Assembly: GCA_903873165.1 (NCBI GenBank)
Contig: CAIQNQ010000108.1
Span: forward strand, 1-40,587
Direction: 5' to 3'
Source: an uncultured Methylococcaceae bacterium
Lineage (GTDB): Bacteria; Pseudomonadota; Gammaproteobacteria; Methylococcales; Methylomonadaceae
Length of the DNA stretch: 40,587 bases
The notes beneath the pieces were generated by a model, which saw nothing but the letters and a program-made list of their open reading frames with translations, made no database searches and was not told the origin of the DNA. The first letter of the stretch is position 1. The number at the start of each line of letters is the position of its first letter. Both the position numbers and the translations under genes were made by a program. Below are positions 34,985-40,587 of this stretch, one piece after another.

Positions 34985-36349
34985 TTATTTCTTAATAATA
35001 CTAATACCTTTTAGTAAATTAAGTGCCTCATGCAGAGAATAATCTTCTATATCCAATTTTTCTTTTGCCTTATCCTTGTCTTTATCCGCATCTTTTGCTT
35101 TATCTGCGTCTTTTTCCTTATCTTGATCCTCTTTTTTAGCTTTAGCCGCCGTATTGGCATTCTGCAAATGACCTGATAAATCAGCTTCTTTAACAGTTAA
35201 AGAATCACCTTTATCCAGATTTTCTAATTTAACCCGAGCTAAAGCAATATCAGGCTCAATACCTTCCGCCTGAATCGAACGACCAGAAGGTGTAAAGTAA
35301 CGAGCCGTTGTTAGTTTTACTGCCGCACCATTACTAGTAGGTAATATAGTTTGCACTGACCCCTTGCCAAAAGACTTTTCACCCATAATCACAGCGCGTT
35401 TTTGATCTTGTAAAGCGCCTGCCACAATTTCTGAGGCGGAAGCTGAACCCGCATTAATCAACACCACCATAGGAGCATCATCTATAAGGTCATCCGATGA
35501 GGCATTAAAACGCATTTCTGAGTTTTCAATACGACCCTCTGTATAAACAATAAGACCACTTTTCAAAAAAGCATCACTCACTTCAACAGCCGCATTTAAT
35601 ACCCCACCAGGGTTATTTCGTAAATCTAAAACCAAGCCCTTTAATGGCGCACCATTCTCTTTCTTTAAACTAGCCAAAGATTCTCTTAAGCCTTCTCCAG
35701 TACCCGACTGAAAACTGCTAATACGCACATAGCCGTAGCCTTTTTCTAATAATCGACTCTTAACGCTTTTAACTTTAATAATATCACGCGCTAAAGTCAG
35801 CTTTAAGGGTGCATCTAAGCCCTCTCTAACAATAGTCAACACAATTTTACTATTGGGTTCACCGCGCATTATTTTTACGGCATCAGACAATGACATGCCC
35901 TTAACAGGCTTATCGTCTAACTTAATAATAAGGTCTCCGGTTTTTATACCCGCCTTTTGGGCTGGGGTATCATCGATAGGAGAAACTACTTTTATAAAGC
36001 CATTTTCCATCGTTACTTCAATACCTAAACCACCAAATTGCCCAGTAGTCCCTTCTTTAAGTTCTTGATACTCTTCTGCAACTAAGTAAGCTGAATGCGG
36101 ATCAAGTCCACTTAACATACCGCGTACAGCATCTTCTAATAATTTTTTATCAGAAACCGGCTCTACATAATCCCGTTTTATTCGACCAAATATCTCAGTA
36201 AAGGTTCTTAAGTCTTCATAAGGTAAAACATTAGTTTCTGCAGGAGTGGCAGCATTTGTTTTATCGGCAGCGACGCTACCACAAACACCTATAAAAACAC
36301 CTAGCATTATCCCTAAAGATAAAATAAAAATAGCTTTCTTTTTTAGCAT
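34985..36349 (-). CDS. ctpA: C-terminal processing peptidase, S41 family
   Basis: 454 residues. N-terminal signal/anchor (MLKKKAIFILSLGIMLGVFI), a PDZ domain at about 105-175 (GIEVTMENGFIKVVSPIDDT), and a catalytic core with Ser304 in NAGSASASEIVAGAL and Lys329 in GEKSFGKGSVQ, the Ser-Lys dyad. Periplasmic protease trimming envelope proteins and, in related bacteria, cell-wall hydrolases, which fits the neighbouring envC. Oddity: residues about 400-435 are a Lys/Asp/Glu run (KDADKAKDADKDKDKAKEK), a charged low-complexity linker before the last helix. Confidence 0.94.
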   Translation of the reverse strand: MLKKKAIFILSLGIMLGVFIGVCGSVAADKTNAATPAETNVLPYEDLRTFTEIFGRIKRDYVEPVSDKKLLEDAVRGMLSGLDPHSAYLVAEEYQELKEGTTGQFGGLGIEVTMENGFIKVVSPIDDTPAQKAGIKTGDLIIKLDDKPVKGMSLSDAVKIMRGEPNSKIVLTIVREGLDAPLKLTLARDIIKVKSVKSRLLEKGYGYVRISSFQSGTGEGLRESLASLKKENGAPLKGLVLDLRNNPGGVLNAAVEVSDAFLKSGLIVYTEGRIENSEMRFNASSDDLIDDAPMVVLINAGSASASEIVAGALQDQKRAVIMGEKSFGKGSVQTILPTSNGAAVKLTTARYFTPSGRSIQAEGIEPDIALARVKLENLDKGDSLTVKEADLSGHLQNANTAAKAKKEDQDKEKDADKAKDADKDKDKAKEKLDIEDYSLHEALNLLKGISIIKK

Positions 36350-36420
36350 GTAATTTAAAACTCCATAGACCAGATTTATTGCTCATAATATCATTTTTAC
36401 AACTAATTGATTGGCATCAA

Positions 36421-37566
36421 TTACCTACGACACCACTCCAACGGATCAATTGGCACACCCTTATGACGTATCCCAAAGTACAAACCCGATCTACTTTGCC
36501 CACCACTTTGACCAACCGAGGCTATCACATCCCCCGCCTCAACTAATTGACCACCCTGTTTATTTAGTTTCTGATTAAACCCATAAAGACTTAAATAACC
36601 GTCTCCATGGTTAATAATTATCATGAAACCATAACCTCGGAACCATTCTGCAAAAACCACCTTTCCACGAGCCACTGCTTTTACATCGAGTCCTTCATTT
36701 GCTTCAATGAGTACACCATCCCATTTTACCTCGGTTCTTGCACTACCAAATTTATTAACCAAATGCCCGGTGACTGGCCAAAGCAATTTACCTTTTAAGC
36801 TAATAAAGTCAGCTGAATCAATTGAATCACCTTGATTTGAAACTGACAAACCCGCTGCTGGCTCTTGATGATCTGATAAATCAACATTATCAACAGGTAA
36901 TCCTAACATTAATTGTCTTAAACTAGCCTCACTCTCTTGCAAGTCAAAAATTTTTTGTTGCTGTGAAGCACTATCATGACTTATTTTTGCAAGTAACTCG
37001 TTTCGCTGTTTTCTTGCATCAACCAATAAAACTTGCTCGGCTTTCTTTCTTTGCAAATCGTCTGCTAAAGCGGCAGACTCAGCTTGTCTTAATTTATCTA
37101 GCGCCTCAAGATGATCCATGGCAATTTGGATTTCACTAAACTTATCTAAGCGCTCTTTATTGAAATAATTAAAATAAACCATCACCCTACTGGATAAAGC
37201 ATGGTCATTTTGATTTAAAATTAATTTCAATTTTTCTTTATGCCCTAAAATATAGGCCAGCCTTATTTGCGCCCCAAGCTCTTTACTTAAGTGATCAATC
37301 TCATCTTGATAACTGTCCATTTCCTTGCTCAGTGCATCCAAACTAGACCGTTTCTGCTCAATTTTTAGTTGAATCTTATTCAACAAATCAGTCGTTTCAG
37401 CATATTTTGTATCAATAACAGACAATAATTTTTGCATACTGTCTCGGCGCTCTAAAAGACGCTGAGACAGTTCAATATCAATATCTACATCTTGTGGGGC
37501 TTCGGCATAACTTAAAACAGGTACGATGAATTGACTCAGTAAAAGAAGAATGCAGCGTTTTTTCAT
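36421..37566 (-). CDS. envC: EnvC-like murein hydrolase activator
   Basis: 381 residues from the ATG at 37566 (MKKRCILLLLSQFIVPVLSY signal peptide); a start at 37581 is also possible. Residues about 25-225 are a long coiled coil. The C-terminal LytM/M23 domain (KWDGVLIEANEGLDVKAVAR to LYFGIRHKGVPIDPLEWCRR) lacks the zinc-binding His and Asp and the first His of HxH. It should therefore activate amidases at the septum, as E. coli EnvC does, rather than cut peptidoglycan itself. Overlaps or abuts gpmI; conserved gpmI-envC-ctpA order. Confidence 0.9.
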   Translation of the reverse strand: MKKRCILLLLSQFIVPVLSYAEAPQDVDIDIELSQRLLERRDSMQKLLSVIDTKYAETTDLLNKIQLKIEQKRSSLDALSKEMDSYQDEIDHLSKELGAQIRLAYILGHKEKLKLILNQNDHALSSRVMVYFNYFNKERLDKFSEIQIAMDHLEALDKLRQAESAALADDLQRKKAEQVLLVDARKQRNELLAKISHDSASQQQKIFDLQESEASLRQLMLGLPVDNVDLSDHQEPAAGLSVSNQGDSIDSADFISLKGKLLWPVTGHLVNKFGSARTEVKWDGVLIEANEGLDVKAVARGKVVFAEWFRGYGFMIIINHGDGYLSLYGFNQKLNKQGGQLVEAGDVIASVGQSGGQSRSGLYFGIRHKGVPIDPLEWCRR

Positions 37567-37573
37567 CCATTCA

Positions 37574-39121
37574 TTAATCAACTTTAACCAAAGATTTACC
37601 TGTCATTTCTACAGGTTGATCAACGCCTAAAATTGCCAACATCGTCGGAGCTAAATCCGACAAACAACCACCCGAAATTAATGGGTTATTATTACCACCC
37701 ACATAAACCAAAGGCACTTTATTAGTGGTATGTGCTGTATGCGCTTGCCCTGATTCATCATCAACCATCTGCTCAATATTACCGTGATCAGCCGTCAACA
37801 ATAATTGACCATGAACCGAGTTTAATGCTTCAACGATACGTTGTAAGGCTCTATCCACCGCCTCAACCGCTAATATTGCTGCTGGAATAATACCGGTATG
37901 CCCCACCATATCGCAGTTAGCATAATTGCAAATGATAACATCGTACTTTCCACCCGTAATTGCCTCAACCAAATGATCGGTGACTTCAACCGAGTTCATT
38001 TCTGGTTGTAAATCATACGTTCTCACTTGGGGTGACGGCACTAATATTCTATCTTCACCAGGGAATGGGGTATCAATACCGCCATTTAAAAAGAAGGTAA
38101 CATGCGCATACTTTTCAGTTTCTGCTAATCGAAGTTGCTTCAAGCCTAATAGAGACAAATATTCGCCTAAACCATTTTTAATATCCACGGATGGGAATGC
38201 AATGTCATAGCCAAAATCTTGATGATATTCAGTTAGTGTACAAAAATAACCTGAATGTGCCGCATGACCTCTTTCAAACGCATCAAAAGTAGGCAGGGTG
38301 ATAGCTTGAGAAATTTCACGCGCCCGATCTGCTCTAAAATTCATAAAGATCACGGAATCTTCAGGGTCAAGAGAAACGATTTGACCTTCTGCATCTAAGA
38401 TAGCCGTAGGTAACACAAACTCATCGGTTTCACCTCTTTCATAAGAGGCTTCTAAGCCTGCTAAAGCAGAACTGGCTGTATTATCAGCCTCACCTTTAAC
38501 AATCAAATCATAAGCTAACTTGACGCGATCCCAACGATTGTCTCTATCCATCGCATAAAAACGCCCAGTGATTGAGGCAATACGTCCAACACCCAATTCA
38601 GCGAATTTTTCTTCTAATAAATCAATAGAGGATTTAGCACTTTTGGGTGGTACATCACGTCCATCCAGAAAAGCATGTAAATAAATCTTCTCTAAACCTC
38701 TTTTAGCAGCAAGTTCAACCATTTCAGCAATCTGCAGCTCATGACTATGCACGCCACCTGCTGATAACAAGCCTAATATATGCAAGGCTTTATTTTTTTC
38801 TTTTGCCTGATCAACGGCTTTACATAAAACCGCATTGGTATAAAAACTACCGTCTTCTATCGCATCATTTACTTTAGAAAAGTCTTGTGGCACATAACGT
38901 CCAGTACCGATGTGGATATGTCCTACTTCAGAATTACCCATTTGATCGGCAGGAAGCCCTACAGATTTACCAGAACATTCTAAGAAAGTCATGGGGTAAT
39001 CTTTTTGTAATTGATCCCAGCAAGGGGTATTAGCCATGGCAATGGCATTATTCTCTGCTTTTAATGAGTAACCAAATCCATCTAAAATTAATAAAACAAG
39101 TGGCTTAGGGCGATTTAACAT
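37574..39121 (-). CDS. gpmI: 2,3-bisphosphoglycerate-independent phosphoglycerate mutase
   Basis: 515 residues, normal length. Interconverts 3- and 2-phosphoglycerate in glycolysis using two manganese ions. Catalytic Ser64 in MGNSEVGHIHIGTGR; other motifs are HAFLDGRDVPPKSAKS, MDRDNRWDRV and LLTADHGNIEQM. ATG 39121 is preceded by GGAGAAAAATTTAAG. Confidence 0.97.
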   Translation of the reverse strand: MLNRPKPLVLLILDGFGYSLKAENNAIAMANTPCWDQLQKDYPMTFLECSGKSVGLPADQMGNSEVGHIHIGTGRYVPQDFSKVNDAIEDGSFYTNAVLCKAVDQAKEKNKALHILGLLSAGGVHSHELQIAEMVELAAKRGLEKIYLHAFLDGRDVPPKSAKSSIDLLEEKFAELGVGRIASITGRFYAMDRDNRWDRVKLAYDLIVKGEADNTASSALAGLEASYERGETDEFVLPTAILDAEGQIVSLDPEDSVIFMNFRADRAREISQAITLPTFDAFERGHAAHSGYFCTLTEYHQDFGYDIAFPSVDIKNGLGEYLSLLGLKQLRLAETEKYAHVTFFLNGGIDTPFPGEDRILVPSPQVRTYDLQPEMNSVEVTDHLVEAITGGKYDVIICNYANCDMVGHTGIIPAAILAVEAVDRALQRIVEALNSVHGQLLLTADHGNIEQMVDDESGQAHTAHTTNKVPLVYVGGNNNPLISGGCLSDLAPTMLAILGVDQPVEMTGKSLVKVD

Positions 39122-39409
39122 CTTAAATTTTTCTCCGAATACTAAATTAAATTTATTCTACTAGGCATCAATCACTTCTCAACCAAGAGAGTTGTACTAT
39201 CCATTACCCAAAACAACTAAAAATAAGGTATCATTTTGCGATAATTGATCTTTACAGGTTAGAAACTACAGATACGTTATATTAATACACGTTTGTACCT
39301 ATTGTGTATAAATAATTATTCAATAGACCCTAATTTATAAGATAAAAGCACAGCTAAACTGATATTTATTTAGTTAAACCCTTTTTTAACACCACTAAAC
39401 TCAAAAATC
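39122..39409. other. Divergent spacer between gpmI and the rhodanese gene
   Basis: AT-rich 288-bp region holding promoters for both directions. No ORF, RNA gene or clear hairpin was recognised. The gpmI ribosome site is at its left end; no convincing -35/-10 pair stands out. Confidence 0.5.
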
Positions 39410-39871
39410 ATGGATCGTTACATAGAATTTATTTTAAATCACTACATTTTATCACTTGCACTAGCTGTGGTTACCTATCTATTAATACAAGAATTTATAG
39501 ATACCGCATTCAAAAAATTTAGTCATATTTCACCTCTGTTAGCTGTCGCTAAAATGAATGACACAGACACCCTAGTCATTGATGTAAGAGAACCCAACGA
39601 ATTTGTTGAAAGTCATATAGAACAAGCGATCAGCCTACCTTTAGGTAAATTAGCGGATGACCTTTCAAAAATAACTGACCATAAAAACAAACCCGTCTTG
39701 ATCGCTTGTCAAACCGGAACCCGAGCTGCATCAGCGGGTAAAACACTGACCAAAGCGGGCTTTGAGCAAGTTTTTGTCATTACTGGCGGAATGGAAGCCT
39801 GGGAAAGCGACTACAAACTCCCTGTAAAAAAATCGGGTCTAAAGAAAACTAAAATCAAAAGTACAATCTAA
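39410..39871 (+). CDS. Membrane-anchored rhodanese-like protein
   Basis: 153 residues. One N-terminal membrane segment (LNHYILSLALAVVTYLLIQE) and a rhodanese domain with VIDVREPNEFVESHIEQAIS and the active loop ACQTGTRAAS (catalytic Cys). Similar proteins sit before secB in many gammaproteobacteria. May transfer sulfane sulfur at the membrane; no link to the encapsulin operon 24 kb away is shown. Confidence 0.9.
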   Translation: MDRYIEFILNHYILSLALAVVTYLLIQEFIDTAFKKFSHISPLLAVAKMNDTDTLVIDVREPNEFVESHIEQAISLPLGKLADDLSKITDHKNKPVLIACQTGTRAASAGKTLTKAGFEQVFVITGGMEAWESDYKLPVKKSGLKKTKIKSTI

Positions 39872-39937
39872 ACCAATTTCATCACTATTACTTAATCTTA
39901 ACTCAATCCTTTTAATCACTATTATTTAAATACTACT

Positions 39938-40405
39938 ATGGCTGAAGAACAAACACCCGTTGAAAAACAATTTTCTATCCAAAAAATCTATACAAAAGAC
40001 TTGTCTTTTGAAACCCCTAATACCCCTAAAGTTTTTACTGAAAAATGGGAACCAGCGGTAGATTTTAACTTGGCCTCAAACGTGCAGGTATTGGAAGGCT
40101 CTCTTTACGAAGTGTCCTTAACAGTGACCATTACTGTAAAAACTGACGATAAAACGGCTTACTTGGTTGAAGTGAATCAAGCCGGCATCTTTACTTTAGT
40201 GGGCTTTGCTGATGAAGAATTAGGTCCAATGGTGGGTAGTTTCTGTCCTAATATTTTATTTCCGTATGCAAGAGAAGCGGTTTCTGATTTAGTTACAAAA
40301 GGTGGCTTTCCGCAATTATTACTAGCACCCGTGAACTTTGATGCCCTTTATGCTCAACATGTTCAAGCTCAACAGCAAATTCCTGCGTCAGAAACGATTA
40401 ACTAA
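39938..40405 (+). CDS. secB: Protein-export chaperone SecB
   Basis: 155 residues, normal length. Starts MAEEQTPVEKQFSIQKIYTK, followed by DLSFETPNTP; then EVSLTVTITVKTDDKTAYLV and CPNILFPYAREAVSDLVTKG with GFPQLLLAPVNFDALY, all diagnostic. A tetrameric cytoplasmic chaperone that holds preproteins unfolded and passes them to SecA. Confidence 0.97.
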   Translation: MAEEQTPVEKQFSIQKIYTKDLSFETPNTPKVFTEKWEPAVDFNLASNVQVLEGSLYEVSLTVTITVKTDDKTAYLVEVNQAGIFTLVGFADEELGPMVGSFCPNILFPYAREAVSDLVTKGGFPQLLLAPVNFDALYAQHVQAQQQIPASETIN

Positions 40406-40416
40406 ACGTCTACTAA

Positions 40417-40587
40417 ATGGAAAGAAAAATTGCCATTCTAGGAGCCGGCTCCTGGGGTACAGCAATCGCTTTATTGGCAGCCAGAAATGGCTGCCAAACT
40501 TTGCTTTGGGGACATAATGCCAGCCACGTTGCCAGCATCGCCTTAGATCGAGAAAATAAACGCTATTTACCCGATTATCCGTTTCCA
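40417..40587 (+). CDS. gpsA: Glycerol-3-phosphate dehydrogenase [NAD(P)+], N-terminal fragment
   Basis: ATG 40417 opens a frame to the right edge, 57 codons. The start MERKIAILGAGSWGTAIALL is the Rossmann motif of GpsA, followed by LWGHNASHVASIA and YLPDYPFP. It makes sn-glycerol-3-phosphate for phospholipids. Eleven bases after secB, the usual secB-gpsA order. Truncated only by the window edge. Confidence 0.95.
   Translation, partial: MERKIAILGAGSWGTAIALLAARNGCQTLLWGHNASHVASIALDRENKRYLPDYPFP

Noticed and set aside
36421-36800. EnvC as an active M23 endopeptidase
   Set aside because: The zinc-binding His/Asp and one His of the HxH motif are replaced, as in non-catalytic activators.

Overview
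The window looks like chromosomal DNA of a low-GC gammaproteobacterium. The housekeeping blocks gpmI-envC-ctpA and rhodanese-secB-gpsA fit that class. A VPLPA-type C-terminal sorting signal, a type 2A (SrpI-like) encapsulin locus and a very large two-partner-secretion adhesin make a methanotroph-like member of the Methylococcales the best guess. The taxonomic placement is inference from gene content; nothing was searched.

Layout. (1) 1-4349, minus: the first 1449 codons of a giant filamentous-haemagglutinin-like exoprotein that runs off the left edge. (2) 4350-10130: a surface/secreted-protein block. It holds a PstS-like periplasmic-binding-type protein, a small VPLPA-CTERM protein, a non-coding array of six 83-bp tandem repeats, and an RTX protein. 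The RTX protein carries the same ~220-residue domain as the VPLPA-CTERM protein but has a different export tail. (3) 10131-15138, minus: a compact sulfur operon of cysteine synthase, EpsC-type serine acetyltransferase, encapsulin shell and a cysteine desulfurase with a ~275-residue repetitive N-terminal cargo-loading extension. (4) 15585-28857: an island of circularly permuted ATP-grasp, alpha-E and transglutaminase proteins with the Anbu proteasome homologue, a ParA-like ATPase and a DUF2126 amidoligase, with citrate synthase (gltA) inside it. (5) 29063-40587: a histidine-rich membrane protein of unknown function. After it come a HIT protein, cstA-ybdD, an FAD oxidoreductase, a methyltransferase and ppnP, then ctpA-envC-gpmI on minus, and rhodanese, secB and the start of gpsA on plus.

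How the genes may work together. In region 3, serine acetyltransferase and cysteine synthase would make cysteine, and the encapsulated desulfurase would release its sulfur inside the shell. In region 4 the ATP-grasp/alpha-E, transglutaminase and Anbu proteins match a known genomic association predicted to make, attach or remove peptide-like modifications; the substrate is unknown.

The most unusual observations are regulatory and architectural. A 48-bp module of TGTTGA-type half-sites with identical 0/+21/+32 geometry lies upstream of three minus-strand transcription units: the VPLPA-CTERM gene, the RTX gene and the encapsulin/cysteine operon. This suggests one regulator links sulfur storage to two secreted proteins. 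The two secreted proteins are paralogues re-routed to different export systems. The 83-bp repeats place A/T tracts about every 20.75 bp, as expected for intrinsically curved DNA. The encapsulin operon also has a leader with a terminator-like hairpin and a possible Cys-containing eight-codon uORF.
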